A stretch of DNA of 64,000 bases, taken from assembly GCF_025665335.1 (NCBI RefSeq), contig NZ_CP106869.1, positions 4,242,501 to 4,306,500 of the forward strand. The letters run 5' to 3'. Below, in pieces: positions 34,532 to 43,126 of this stretch. Source of the DNA: Xanthomonas sp. AM6. GTDB lineage: Bacteria > Pseudomonadota > Gammaproteobacteria > Xanthomonadales > Xanthomonadaceae. The translations under genes were made by a program, and so were the position numbers. A model generated the notes under the pieces. The model was given only the letters and a program-made list of their open reading frames with translations, searched no databases and was not told the DNA's origin. Every line of letters starts with the position of its first letter. The first letter of the stretch is position 1.

Positions 34532-34587
34532 ATGCGAACTCGTGCGAATGGGAGATGGCGGACAATCCAAGCAGTCGCCGCCCACCA

Positions 34588-34653
34588 TTGTGCGCGTGCC
34601 GGGCGGTGCGAACTTGTGCAACTTGCCGAACTTGGATGCGCAACTGTGCACAA
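34588..34653. promoter_or_regulatory. Cluster of TTGTGC(A/G) half-sites between divergent glycosidase genes
   Basis: Within the 460-base region between the GH42 and GH30 starts, TTGTGCG (34588), TTGTGCA (34614-34620), TGCGCAA (34637-34643) and TGCACAA (34647-34653) form direct and inverted copies of one heptamer. TTGTGCA and TGCACAA are exact inverse complements. This could be the binding region of a regulator shared by both genes; I see no regulator gene nearby. The rest of the region has no gene. Confidence 0.35.
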
Positions 34654-34993
34654 ATCGAAGTCGCCCCCGCCCTTCCGCACGGCCACAGACTGCTGACCGC
34701 GGCGCCGCGCCTTGCATCGCGCGATGCGCCGGCATGCGCACAACACATGCGATGCCACGTCATGCATGGCGCATGCGCCAGCCGCCGCATTCCGGGCGGC
34801 ACGCGCGTGTCCCGGGACAGCCCCGCGACTGTTCCACACGCCTGCGGCTCGCTTCGCGGATGCGCTCCATGCGCCGGCTGCGCGCTGCATCCCATTTGGC
34901 GCAGTTGGCGCATGCACCGATTGCCGATGTCATGCCCGGAGGCGTAGCGTCCCGCCCTGCCACGAATCCCGTTCCTTCCCCTGGAGACGACGC

Positions 34994-36211
34994 ATGAGAA
35001 CACCGCGGATGCTCGGCACCTTGCTGGCGATGGCCATCGCCGCCTTTTCCACTGCGCCTGCCTCGGCGCAGAACGTCACCGTCAATCCGAACGAAACGTA
35101 CCAGACCATCCAGGGCTTCGGCGGCATGAGCGGCGCCGGCTGGATCGCCGATCTCACGCCGGCCCAGGTCGACCTGGCCTTCGGCAGCGGCGACGGCCAG
35201 ATCGGGCTGTCGATCATGCGCATGCGCATCGACCCCGCCAGTTCCGGCTGGAGCCTGCAGGTTCCGGCCGCGCTGCGCGCACGTTCGCATGGCGCGCTGT
35301 TGCTGGCCTCGCCGTGGTCGCCGCCTGCGTACATGAAGTCGAACAACAACCTCAACAACGGCGGCAAGCTGCTGCCGCAGTATTACGGCGCCTACGCCAA
35401 GCACCTGCTGGACTTCTCCAGCTACATGTCCGGGCAGGGCGCGCCGCTGTACGCGATCTCCCTGCAGAACGAACCGGACTGGCATCCGGACTACGAATCG
35501 GCGGAATGGAGCGCCAGCGACTTCACCAGCTTCCTCAGCACCCAGGGCGCCGGCTTCGGCAACCTGAAAGTGCTCGCGGCCGAGTCGCTGAACTTCAATC
35601 CCACCCTCACCGACGCACTGCTCAACAGCAGCGCCAGCCAGCACGTGGACATCATCGGCGGGCATCTGTACGGGGTGCAGCCGAAGGACTATCCGCTGGC
35701 GCGCAGCAAGGGCAAGCCGCTGTGGATGACCGAGCACTACACCGACAACACCGACGGCAATGCCTGGCCGTCCGCGCTGGGCGTGGCCAGCGAGCTGCAC
35801 AAGAGCATGGCCGCCAACTACAGCGCCTACATCTGGTGGTACATCCGGCGCAGCTACGGCCTGATCACCGAGGGCGGCGCGATCAGCAAGCGCGGCTACG
35901 CGATGGCGCAGTACGCGCGCTTCGTGCGCCCCGGCGCCAGGCGGATCGGCGCGACCGCCGCGCCGTACAGCGATGTCGCCGTCACCGCCTACAAGCGCGC
36001 CGACAACAAGCTCGTGCTTGTGGCGGTCAATACCGGCAACCAGTACCGCGAACTGAAGGTCGCCCTGCCCAGCGGCAGCGCCGCCAGCTTCACCAAGTAC
36101 AGCACCTCGGCCAGCGTCAATGTCGGCTACGGCGGCACCTACCAGGTCAGCAACGGCCAGACCGCGTTCTACGTCGATCCGCAGAGCGTGGCGACGTTCG
36201 TCGGCAACTGA
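34994..36211 (+). CDS. Secreted GH30 glucuronoxylan endo-xylanase
   Basis: 405 aa from ATG 34994, with GGAG 8 bases upstream and a signal peptide ending SAQA/Q. The family opening is QTIQGFGGMSGAGW. The acid/base is Glu160 (SLQNEPDW) and the nucleophile Glu247 (WMTEHYT). The WWYIRRSYG segment carries the arginine that in subfamily 8 contacts the methylglucuronic acid substituent, followed by SKRGYAM and a C-terminal beta-sandwich ending VATFVGN. It cleaves glucuronoxylan at positions set by the glucuronosyl side chain, matching the plant-associated lifestyle of xanthomonads. Commonly named xynC in Xanthomonas and Bacillus. Confidence 0.9.
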   Translation: MRTPRMLGTLLAMAIAAFSTAPASAQNVTVNPNETYQTIQGFGGMSGAGWIADLTPAQVDLAFGSGDGQIGLSIMRMRIDPASSGWSLQVPAALRARSHGALLLASPWSPPAYMKSNNNLNNGGKLLPQYYGAYAKHLLDFSSYMSGQGAPLYAISLQNEPDWHPDYESAEWSASDFTSFLSTQGAGFGNLKVLAAESLNFNPTLTDALLNSSASQHVDIIGGHLYGVQPKDYPLARSKGKPLWMTEHYTDNTDGNAWPSALGVASELHKSMAANYSAYIWWYIRRSYGLITEGGAISKRGYAMAQYARFVRPGARRIGATAAPYSDVAVTAYKRADNKLVLVAVNTGNQYRELKVALPSGSAASFTKYSTSASVNVGYGGTYQVSNGQTAFYVDPQSVATFVGN

Positions 36212-36337
36212 CCAGCTGACGGGCGCATAGCGCATTCAAGAACGGATCCACGGCGCAGTGCGTCGCGGATCCTGCGCTTCGTGCGTTTGGCGTTCGGCCG
36301 CCACGTGCCGCAACATCGGCTCATCACTACGCTTTTT

Positions 36338-36360
36338 GTAGGAGCGGCTTCAGCCGCGAC
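36338..36360 (+). repeat. Single GTAG-headed REP element
   Basis: GTAGGAGCGGCTTCAGCCGC plus GAC, between the GH30 gene and the convergent HipA-like gene. Identical in core to the element at 27426-27448. Confidence 0.8.
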
Positions 36361-36474
36361 CGCACGCACACCGCGCGTTCTGCATTCATGCGGAGCGCGG
36401 TAGCGCTGCGAATAGCATGTCCGGACCACGACTACGCAAAACGCCACAATGGCACCGTCGCCATCGCACTGCTC

Positions 36475-37851
36475 TCATCCAATGCGTTGCGCAGCCCGGC
36501 TCAGTTGCCGCAGCGCGCTCGTGGCCAGGGCTCGAAAGCCTGCCGAAATGGCCGCGGCCTGCGCCACACGCCCCCAGAAATCCAGCGCCATCTTTGCCGC
36601 GGCACGCCACTCGTCGTGGTGTTCCGGCGTGGGCAGCGCGAGCGCATAGTCGCGCTCCACCACCTCGCCGCTCACCGCGGGACGAAACGCCATCGGCAGC
36701 ATGTCGTACGCCGGAGCCAGCGCCAGCGGACGCGTCCCGGCAAGCAGCATGCCCGCATTGCCCAGGTGCATGTCGTTGTTGCCGATCAGCACGCCGAACC
36801 AGCCATACACACCGAGCCGCCGCGCGTCGTCGTGATCGAGCCAGCCGTCGCGCTGCAATTGCCTGGCGAACAACCACCAGTCGATGCGCCCATGCCCGTA
36901 GTAGGCCGCATCCAAGGCGGCCAGCGAGACGAAGCCGCGACGTCCCAGATCGGGCATGCGATCGAAGCGGGTGGATTGCAGGAACACGCGGCCGCCGGCT
37001 TCGACGATCTCACTCTCGGCGGCGGCCATGCCGTGCTCGCGCAGCACCTGCCCGGCCAGCTGTTCGCAACGCAGCAGATCCGCCCACCGCTGCGCCGCGG
37101 GCGTGCCGGCGCGCTCGCTGAACTTGACGATGACGGACTGGAAGCGGCCGTCGTGGTGCAGCGTCGCGACGAATTTGGGCTGCTCGCCGCCTGCCGATGA
37201 CCCGACGTCTTCGCCGCGCAGCGCGGCTTCGGCACGTTGCGGATACGCCTGCAGGCGCTGCGCCTGCGCGATCGTCTCGGCGGGTTGCAGCAGGCCCTGC
37301 AGCGCGCGCTGCAGCGCGGATTCGCCCAGGACCAGGTCGCCGGGCTGGTCGTCGCCGTGCCGCAGCAATGCGAGCACGATGTCGTCGGGCTGCCAGCGCA
37401 GCAGGTCGGGCGAGGCGCCGATGTCCTCGGCCACGCGGCGCGCGAAGGCGCGCCCGAGGAAACCTTGCGGCCGCTGGTCGTCGAGGAACCAGGGCAGGCT
37501 CGGGAACACGCCGCTCGCGAATTCGCCATGCAGCAAGGCCGGACAGGCGGCCTGGGGCGCAAACAGGTAGCCGTCGCCATGCAGCGCGTGCAACTCGCCA
37601 AGCGTCTCGGCCCGGCCTTGCGCGGTGATGCGGAACAGCGGCCAGCGGTTGCCGGCGCGCCCGATCTGGCGGCTGAGCGCGTAGCGGGTGGCGCGGGCCT
37701 TGCCGATCCGCACCACGCTGTCGCCCGCGGACGCCAACAGGCGCGACACCGTCGGCTGGCTGATCCCGAGCGCCGCGCCGATCTGGGCCGCGGTGCAGCT
37801 CCCCTGGCGAAGCAGAAGCGCGGTCAACTCACGGAGGCGGGACTCACCCAT
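36475..37851 (-). CDS. yjjJ: HipA-like serine/threonine kinase with fused N-terminal HTH (YjjJ type)
   Basis: 458 aa from ATG 37851. Residues 1-60 form a winged HTH (LLRQGSCTAAQIGAALGISQPTVSRLLA). The remainder is HipA-like: GEQPKFVATL (the SGAQPK-like ATP-binding loop), VKFSE, CEQLAGQVLREHGMAAAES, FDRMPDLGRRGFVSLAALD, and the catalytic/metal site GVLIGNNDMHLGNAGML with PAYDMLPM. E. coli YjjJ has the same layout and is reported as a HipA-like toxin. No separate HipB is seen, so the fused HTH probably provides DNA binding. Two palindromes sit directly upstream. Confidence 0.85.
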   Translation of the reverse strand: MGESRLRELTALLLRQGSCTAAQIGAALGISQPTVSRLLASAGDSVVRIGKARATRYALSRQIGRAGNRWPLFRITAQGRAETLGELHALHGDGYLFAPQAACPALLHGEFASGVFPSLPWFLDDQRPQGFLGRAFARRVAEDIGASPDLLRWQPDDIVLALLRHGDDQPGDLVLGESALQRALQGLLQPAETIAQAQRLQAYPQRAEAALRGEDVGSSAGGEQPKFVATLHHDGRFQSVIVKFSERAGTPAAQRWADLLRCEQLAGQVLREHGMAAAESEIVEAGGRVFLQSTRFDRMPDLGRRGFVSLAALDAAYYGHGRIDWWLFARQLQRDGWLDHDDARRLGVYGWFGVLIGNNDMHLGNAGMLLAGTRPLALAPAYDMLPMAFRPAVSGEVVERDYALALPTPEHHDEWRAAAKMALDFWGRVAQAAAISAGFRALATSALRQLSRAAQRIG

Positions 37852-37874
37852 GGCGCGCAATTGAATAGGTTCGT

Positions 37875-37909
37875 GAATAGATACACTATTCCAGTGGATC
37901 GAAATCCAC
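37875..37909. promoter_or_regulatory. Two adjacent palindromes upstream of the HipA-like gene
   Basis: GAATAG-ATACA-CTATTC (37875-37891) and GTGGAT-CGAA-ATCCAC (37894-37909) are both perfect inverted repeats in an AT-rich stretch immediately upstream of the gene start. A further GTGGAT half-site follows at 37912. They look like operators, possibly for autoregulation by the kinase's own HTH. The remaining part of the 313-base gap to 38165 holds no gene. Confidence 0.5.
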
Positions 37910-38165
37910 AAGTGGATCAGATACTTCGCTTGTAATTCCTGTAGCCGACAGGAAAAGTTGAATCAATAAAGATTGGATTTCTCGCTGAATGCCGGTGCGG
38001 GCGACTAGGCAGGCCTGCAGCATCCCGGTGGCGACATGGGGTGTATGCGGCGGCGGCCCTGAGAGAAAAAAGTGGAATTCCAACCGCCGGAATCGCAGGC
38101 GCACGGCTCCCCAAGGCCCGCTCGGCGGCCCTCCAAGGACCTCCGAGCGGGGACGTCCCAACGCC

Positions 38166-38783
38166 CTAGACCCAGTTGTCGTCGTCCAGGCCGGTGTCGT
38201 CCGAAAAGTCCTGGTCGGCGTCCTGCAGCGGTGCGTCGTCGTAATAGTTGTTGGTCACGCTCTCGACCACCTGCGGCGGTGCGCTTGCGCCGCCCAGGAA
38301 TCCGCCGTGGTGGCCGCCGAGCAGGCTCTCCACGCCCTCGAACAGGAACATGCCGCCGGCCACGCCGGCCGCCGTGGTGGCCGCGGCGCCGAGAAAGCCC
38401 GGACCGCGCGCGGCCGGTGCCGCGGCCGGTGCCGGTTCCGCCGCACCGGCACCGCTGCCGAACACGCGCTCGCGCCATCCCGGGGCGGCCTGCGGCGCGG
38501 GCGCCGGCGGCAACGGCGGCGGCCCGGCATTGAATCCCTGGCCGAGAAAGCTGGCGGGCGGCGGCGGCGGCGCGGCCTGTTGCAGCTGCGCAATCTGCGC
38601 CTTGGCGTTCTCCAGCGCATGCTCGAGCAGCAAGGTCCGCTGCACCAGCAGATAGGCCGCATCGGGCTGGCCGGCCAGGCGCTCGCGGATCAGCGCGTCC
38701 GCCTGCGGATCCTTCGCCACGGCGCCGGCGCTGCGCAGGCGGGCCAGGAAATCTTCGAGGAGTTGTTGTTCTTGCGGGGTCAT
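38166..38783 (-). CDS. DUF2076 family protein (periplasmic ligand-binding sensor-like)
   Basis: 205 aa from ATG 38783, with AGGT about 8 bases upstream. It opens MTPQEQQLLEDFLARLRSAG, the DUF2076 start. There is a helical region with LLEHALENAKAQIAQLQQ, a long Pro/Ala/Gly-rich middle, a hydrophobic Gly-rich segment (GFLGAAATTAAGVAGGMFLFEGVESLLGG), and an acidic tail (DADQDFSDDTGLDDDNWV). The family is common and uncharacterised. Confidence 0.85.
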   Translation of the reverse strand: MTPQEQQLLEDFLARLRSAGAVAKDPQADALIRERLAGQPDAAYLLVQRTLLLEHALENAKAQIAQLQQAAPPPPPASFLGQGFNAGPPPLPPAPAPQAAPGWRERVFGSGAGAAEPAPAAAPAARGPGFLGAAATTAAGVAGGMFLFEGVESLLGGHHGGFLGGASAPPQVVESVTNNYYDDAPLQDADQDFSDDTGLDDDNWV

Positions 38784-38985
38784 ACCAGTACCTGGAGGAG
38801 GTGACCGGCCCAATGCCGGCAGGCACAGCATGGGCACGGCCGCGCCGGCGCCAAGGGAGACGTCGCGCCCTGGTGCGGCGACATTCATCAAGGCCGCAGG
38901 ATCGGCAGTTCCCCCTTCGACCATCAGCAGCGGCATCCCGGCTCCGTGCCCGGCATGACTTTCGACATTTCCGCGCCCTCACCAG

Positions 38986-39005
38986 TTGACTACAGTTGTA
39001 GTCAA
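38986..39005. promoter_or_regulatory. BlaI/CopY-type operator overlapping a -35 box
   Basis: TTGACTACAGTTGTAGTCAA is a perfect dyad (9-base arms, 2-base centre) built on the TACA-N2-TGTA core recognised by the BlaI/MecI/CopY family of winged-helix repressors. The left arm supplies a TTGACT -35 hexamer; a TACGAC at 39007 is a weak -10 candidate. It lies 24 bases upstream of the acetamidase-like gene. No blaI-like gene is in the window. Confidence 0.6.
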
Positions 39006-39028
39006 ATACGACGCGACGGGGAACGACG

Positions 39029-40333
39029 ATGACGCCACACCGCATGCGCTGGATCCTGGCCCTGGCATGGGCGGCCTCGGCGCCGGCGTGGAGCGGCGAG
39101 CAATGGATCGTGGCCACCGATCTATGGGGCAACCGGGTCTACCAGACGCTCGAACTGGACGCGACCGGCACCCAGCTGCAAGGCCGGCTCGACGCCGATC
39201 CGGTCAGCGGCACCCGCCACGGCAAGACGGTGGCATTCGTTGCAACCTCCGCCAACGGTGGCGTCTCCCGCTTCGACGCCACCGTCGATGGCGACCGCAT
39301 GCGCGGGCGCAGCGACCAGCCCGATCCCAATGCCGCCGACGTGCGCGCCCTCCATCCCTTCGAGGCCTGGCGCGTGCCGGCGCGCAGCACCGAGGCGGCG
39401 CGCACGCATCGCTTCGCGCCCCGCGACTACGCCAATACCTTCAGCGCCGATCGCGCGCCGGTGCTGGTGCTCTGGCCGGGCGACACGCTGCGCACGCAGA
39501 CGCTGGATTCCGGCGGCGTGGACGCAGGCGGCGTCACCCGTGCGCTGTTCGGCAATCCGCAGGTCGGGCCATTCTTCGTGGCCGGCGCCGAACCCGGCGA
39601 CACGCTCGCCATCCACCTGGTCTCGCTGCGGCTCAACCGCGACCACGCCGACAGCCTCGACGGCCTGGTCGGGCGCCTGCAGACCCCGCGCGTGTCCGCG
39701 CAGGCCGCCGGGCTCGGCAAGCACGTGCGCTGGCGCCTGGACCGCGACGCACTCCTCGCGCATCCGGTGGATGCCGACGGACCGATGAAGCGCTTCGCGG
39801 TCCCGCTGCAGCCGATGCTCGGGGGCCTGGCGCTGGCGCCTGGCTTCGGCAGCGCCGCCCTGTCCACCGGCGACACCGGCGCCAGCGGCGGCAACATGGA
39901 TTTCAACGCGGTGGTCGAGGGCAATACCGTGTACCTGCCGGTGCAGCAGCCCGGCGCGCTGCTCTACCTCGGCGACGGCCACGCGCTGCAGGGCGATGGC
40001 GAAACCACGCAGTGGGCGCTGGAAACCTCGCTGGACGTGGACCTGCGGGTCGAACTGATCAAGCACCGGGCGATCGCGATGCCGCGGGTGGAATCGCCCG
40101 AGCAGATCATGACCCTGGGCCAGGCCGGCTCCAGCGACGAAGCGCTGCGCGTGGCCACCTCCGGCATGCTGCACTGGCTGCAGCAGGACTACGGCCTCTC
40201 GTTGGCGCAGGCCACCCAGGTGCTGGGCGTGGCGGTGCACTACCGGGTCGCCAACCTCGCCGGGCGCAGCATCGGCGTGGCGGCCAGCATCGACAAGGCG
40301 GTGCTGCGCACCTTGCAGACGCCGACGCGCTGA
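39029..40333 (+). CDS. Exported acetamidase/formamidase-family protein
   Basis: 434 aa from ATG 39029, with GGGGA 7 bases upstream and a signal peptide (MRWILALAWAASAPAWSGE). An N-terminal beta domain of about 90 residues (VYQTLELDATGTQLQGRLDAD) precedes the FmdA/AmdA fold: VLVLWPGDTLRTQTLDSGGVD, PGDTLAIHLVSL, a middle MLGGLALAPG, a STGDTGASGGNMDFNAVVEGNTVYLPVQQPGALLYLGDGHALQGDGE block, and a helical C-terminus. Known members hydrolyse short amides. The exported, N-terminally extended form is common in proteobacteria and has no assigned substrate. Probably controlled by the operator at 38986. Confidence 0.82.
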   Translation: MTPHRMRWILALAWAASAPAWSGEQWIVATDLWGNRVYQTLELDATGTQLQGRLDADPVSGTRHGKTVAFVATSANGGVSRFDATVDGDRMRGRSDQPDPNAADVRALHPFEAWRVPARSTEAARTHRFAPRDYANTFSADRAPVLVLWPGDTLRTQTLDSGGVDAGGVTRALFGNPQVGPFFVAGAEPGDTLAIHLVSLRLNRDHADSLDGLVGRLQTPRVSAQAAGLGKHVRWRLDRDALLAHPVDADGPMKRFAVPLQPMLGGLALAPGFGSAALSTGDTGASGGNMDFNAVVEGNTVYLPVQQPGALLYLGDGHALQGDGETTQWALETSLDVDLRVELIKHRAIAMPRVESPEQIMTLGQAGSSDEALRVATSGMLHWLQQDYGLSLAQATQVLGVAVHYRVANLAGRSIGVAASIDKAVLRTLQTPTR

Positions 40334-40396
40334 ACGCGGAAACCAGAGCATTCGTCCAGGCACTGCAATCGGCAACACATCGCGGGAGGTTCCCTT

Positions 40397-40450
40397 GTAG
40401 GAGCTACTTCAGTCGCGACGGGCCTTACCGACAGCACCTGCCGCGACCGA
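40397..40450. repeat. Diverged REP element pair
   Basis: GTAGGAGCTACTTCAGTCGC plus GAC followed by GGGCCTTACCGACAG and a decayed inverted partner (CCGCGACCGATCG). The same GGGCCTTACCGA centre occurs in the REP pair at 11851-11916, so both descend from one mobile inverted-pair unit. Confidence 0.7.
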
Positions 40451-40533
40451 TCGCCCGAGATCAACGGCGCCGCGCTGCAGGCCACACGCCAGAACCCATC
40501 CCCTGCCCTGCAGCCGCATTCGCACTTGGACGC

Positions 40534-40734
40534 CTACTCTTCCCCAGCTTCCTCCGCCACGCCATCGCCGCGCGGCAGCCGCACCGCCCACATGTTGTCG
40601 ACCAGGTTCGGATACGGGCGCCCGTTTTCCTCGGCACGCTGCCGCGCCGCGGCCTTCTGCGCAGGCGACAAGGGTTGCGCGCGCTGGCCGCGCGGCTTGG
40701 GTTTCTTCCAGGGTGGCGTATCGGAAGCGCGCAT
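40534..40734 (-). CDS. Small conserved-type hypothetical protein
   Basis: 66 aa from ATG 40734. Composition is protein-like and basic at the N-terminus (RASDTPPWKKPKPRGQRAQPLSPAQKAAARQRAEENGRPYPNLVDNMWAVRLPRG), with an acidic end. The PAQKAAARQRAEENGRPYPNLVDNM stretch looks conserved and suggests a small cytoplasmic nucleic-acid- or protein-binding factor, but I know no function. It lies between the acetamidase-like gene and the deacetylase gene. Confidence 0.6.
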   Translation of the reverse strand: MRASDTPPWKKPKPRGQRAQPLSPAQKAAARQRAEENGRPYPNLVDNMWAVRLPRGDGVAEEAGEE

Positions 40735-40839
40735 GGAGATGACTAGGAACCAAGGAAAGCACAGCGTGGCGCACTCCGATGCGTGGACAAGTGAACGCCG
40801 TGGGCGCAGTCCATGCGCCTGGGGTTCCCGCCGCCCGCC

Positions 40840-41817
40840 CTATTCCGAGTCGATTCCCGCCAGCGCGAACACCCACGCTGGCACCACCGGCTCGCCCGCG
40901 TAGAAGTCCTTCGGCTTTTTCTCGGCCATCGCCCAGCGGTGCAGCCAGCTGATGCCGCCCCTGCCGGTATAGCCCTCGGCGTACCGATATGCCGGATCGC
41001 GCAGCGCCTCGTCCAGGGTGATGAACGCATAGCCGCGGCGGCGCGTGGCCGCGATCAGCTCAGGGAACGCAACGGCATTGAGTTCGTTGGCGTGCATCAG
41101 CCACACCTGTGCGATGCGGCGGCCGAACAGCCGCTGGGACTGCGCTTCGAAATAGTCCAGCTTGTTGAGCATGTACGGCACGTAGCCCTTGCGCAGCCGC
41201 AGCAGCGTGGCCTCGCGCGCCGCGCCTTCCGGCGCGGTCTCCAGCACCCGCGCATAGGCGAAGGCCCACACCCACTCGCCGTTGTCCACGGTGACCGGCG
41301 CAATGCGGTAACCGCGCGCGCCGACGAACGCGACGACCGCCTCGCGATCGGCCTCGCTGCGGCCGGTGGCCAGATACGGATGGCGGAACCAGCGCAGCGG
41401 TTGCCCGTACTCGGCCAGCAGCGGCCGCAGCGTGCGCTCGCCACGCACGATCGCATCCTCGTACGCGGGAACCCCCACTTCGTGCAGGTTCACGTGGCCA
41501 TAGGTGTGATTGCCCAGTTCGTAGCCGGCGTCCAGCCAATCGCGCAGCATCGCCACGCGCTGCGCTTGCGGCTGGCCGTCCTGTTCGAGCTTGTCCTCGT
41601 TGACGAAACCGACGATGGGCACATCGGCCTGCTTCAACGACGCCATCAGCTGCGCATGGAACGCCGGCACCTGCGCCGCCGGCGTCTTGCCCATGCGCTG
41701 CCACGGCAGGTCGTCGATGGTCACCGCAATGCGCCGGTCGGGCTCCTGCGCCTGCACCTGCGCGGCACCGAAGACGGCCAGGGCGGCGAGCAGCACACAG
41801 CGGCAGTAGCGTTTCAT
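40840..41817 (-). CDS. Exported polysaccharide deacetylase family protein
   Basis: 325 aa from ATG 41817, opening a signal peptide (MKRYCRCVLLAALAVFGAAQVQAQ). The NodB-homology core is present: IAVTIDDLPW (catalytic Asp pair), GNHTYGHVNLHE (zinc-binding His pair), RWFRHPYLATGR, and WLMHANELNAV near the C-terminal end. Family 4 carbohydrate esterases de-N-acetylate or de-O-acetylate peptidoglycan, chitin or exopolysaccharide. The periplasmic location makes peptidoglycan or an exported glycan the likely substrate. Confidence 0.88.
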   Translation of the reverse strand: MKRYCRCVLLAALAVFGAAQVQAQEPDRRIAVTIDDLPWQRMGKTPAAQVPAFHAQLMASLKQADVPIVGFVNEDKLEQDGQPQAQRVAMLRDWLDAGYELGNHTYGHVNLHEVGVPAYEDAIVRGERTLRPLLAEYGQPLRWFRHPYLATGRSEADREAVVAFVGARGYRIAPVTVDNGEWVWAFAYARVLETAPEGAAREATLLRLRKGYVPYMLNKLDYFEAQSQRLFGRRIAQVWLMHANELNAVAFPELIAATRRRGYAFITLDEALRDPAYRYAEGYTGRGGISWLHRWAMAEKKPKDFYAGEPVVPAWVFALAGIDSE

Positions 41818-41911
41818 CGGCGATCCCGGATCCGGAGCGGGCCAGTCTAGCGGATGCCGCACATGCGCCCGTGCCGGATGCGGGGCGCCGTATCGCAGCG
41901 GCCATCGCCGG

Positions 41912-42973
41912 TCACTGCAACGCCCGCTGCGCATCGACGATCTCCACGCCCTGCAGTTGCCCGAGCCAATTGTCGAACCATGGCTTGTGCGACACGCCGA
42001 CGATCGACAGCACGCGTGCGCCGGGCTTCTCGCGGAACGTCTGCTGGAGATTGGCGACCATGCGCAGGTTGCGGATTTCCCAACCGCTCACCCAGATCTG
42101 CGGATAGTGCTGCGGCGACGCCGCGCGCAGCGCGGCGCCGGCATTGGCGTCGGCGTAAATCGCCAGATTCTCGGGGCGATTGATGAAGCGGTACAACGGC
42201 AGCAGGTCGCTTCCCTGCTTCAGCGCCTGCTGCTGCCGTTCGATCCGGTCCAGCGCGGCCCCGCCATCCTTCCACGCCCGCTCGATCGACTGGCCGAACG
42301 CCTTCCTGTCGGCGACCTGGATGTTGTCTCCGGTGTGATCGTCCACCGGATGCACCCGCGGCAGGCCCAGCCGCGCCGCCAGGCGCGCGCCGATGCGGTA
42401 GTTCTCGTTGCTGCTCGCGGCGATCTCGGCAAGCGCCGCCACCAGCGCCGCATCCAGGCCATCGCCCGCGTGCCGCTCGGCCGGCGCCAACTGCAGCCAT
42501 TGCGCATAGGCGGACGCGCGCTCGTTGGCCGCCAGGAACACCGCCGCCAGCCGCCGCCGCTGCGCAGGCGTCGGGTGCGCAGGCCAGGCAGCGAGCGTGG
42601 CCTCGACTTCGGCGAGGGCGGCGGGCACGTCCAATCCCGTCGCCGCCTGCGCCTGGTCGGTCGCCGGGCAATAGTCGGCGCCGTAAATACGGGGATGGCG
42701 CGCGGCGAGATCGCACTGCTCGCCGCCGATGGCCTCGATGGCGATGACCTCCGGCTTGAACGCCGCGAGGCGATCGAGCAAGGGGTCCAGCGCCGCAGGC
42801 GCAACGCCGCCGTCGATCTCGCGCAGGTGGACCGAGCCCAGCACCAGCACCTGCGTGCGCGGCCCCGCCATGTCCTTGTCCAACGCCGCCAGATCCACCT
42901 GCGCCTGCGCAGCGGCAGGCAGCGCCAGCGCCAAGCACCATCCGAATCCGACCATCGACCGCCATCGCGCCAT
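41912..42973 (-). CDS. DUF5694 family exported protein (TraB/PrgY-like fold)
   Basis: 353 aa from ATG 42973 (signal peptide MARWRSMVGFGWCLALALPAAAQA). QVLVLGSVHLREI and FKPEVIAIEAIGG match the opening of the ChaN/TraB-like DUF5694 family. Conserved histidines and acidic residues include HPVDDHTGD, and the end has ARVLSIVGVSHKPWFDNWLGQLQGVEIVDA. Related folds bind haem or act as metalloproteases; no activity is established for DUF5694. The start is ambiguous, since further start codons lie upstream. Confidence 0.75.
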   Translation of the reverse strand: MARWRSMVGFGWCLALALPAAAQAQVDLAALDKDMAGPRTQVLVLGSVHLREIDGGVAPAALDPLLDRLAAFKPEVIAIEAIGGEQCDLAARHPRIYGADYCPATDQAQAATGLDVPAALAEVEATLAAWPAHPTPAQRRRLAAVFLAANERASAYAQWLQLAPAERHAGDGLDAALVAALAEIAASSNENYRIGARLAARLGLPRVHPVDDHTGDNIQVADRKAFGQSIERAWKDGGAALDRIERQQQALKQGSDLLPLYRFINRPENLAIYADANAGAALRAASPQHYPQIWVSGWEIRNLRMVANLQQTFREKPGARVLSIVGVSHKPWFDNWLGQLQGVEIVDAQRALQ

Positions 42974-43126
42974 GCCGTGCTCCATCCACATTGCGGGCGG
43001 ACAGTGTCGCCAAACACGCGCGCCGCCGCCCGTGCCGTTGGATGGTGTGCCGAAAGGGAGGCGCTGGCGACATGCGATGGGATTTTCACCACTGGCGCGA
43101 CACGTGCGCGCAATCGCCACGCACAC

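Noticed and set aside
34994-36211. Glucosylceramidase annotation for the GH30 enzyme
   Set aside because: GH30 is often labelled this way, but the WWYIRRSYG arginine segment and bacterial secretion signal match the glucuronoxylanase subfamily.
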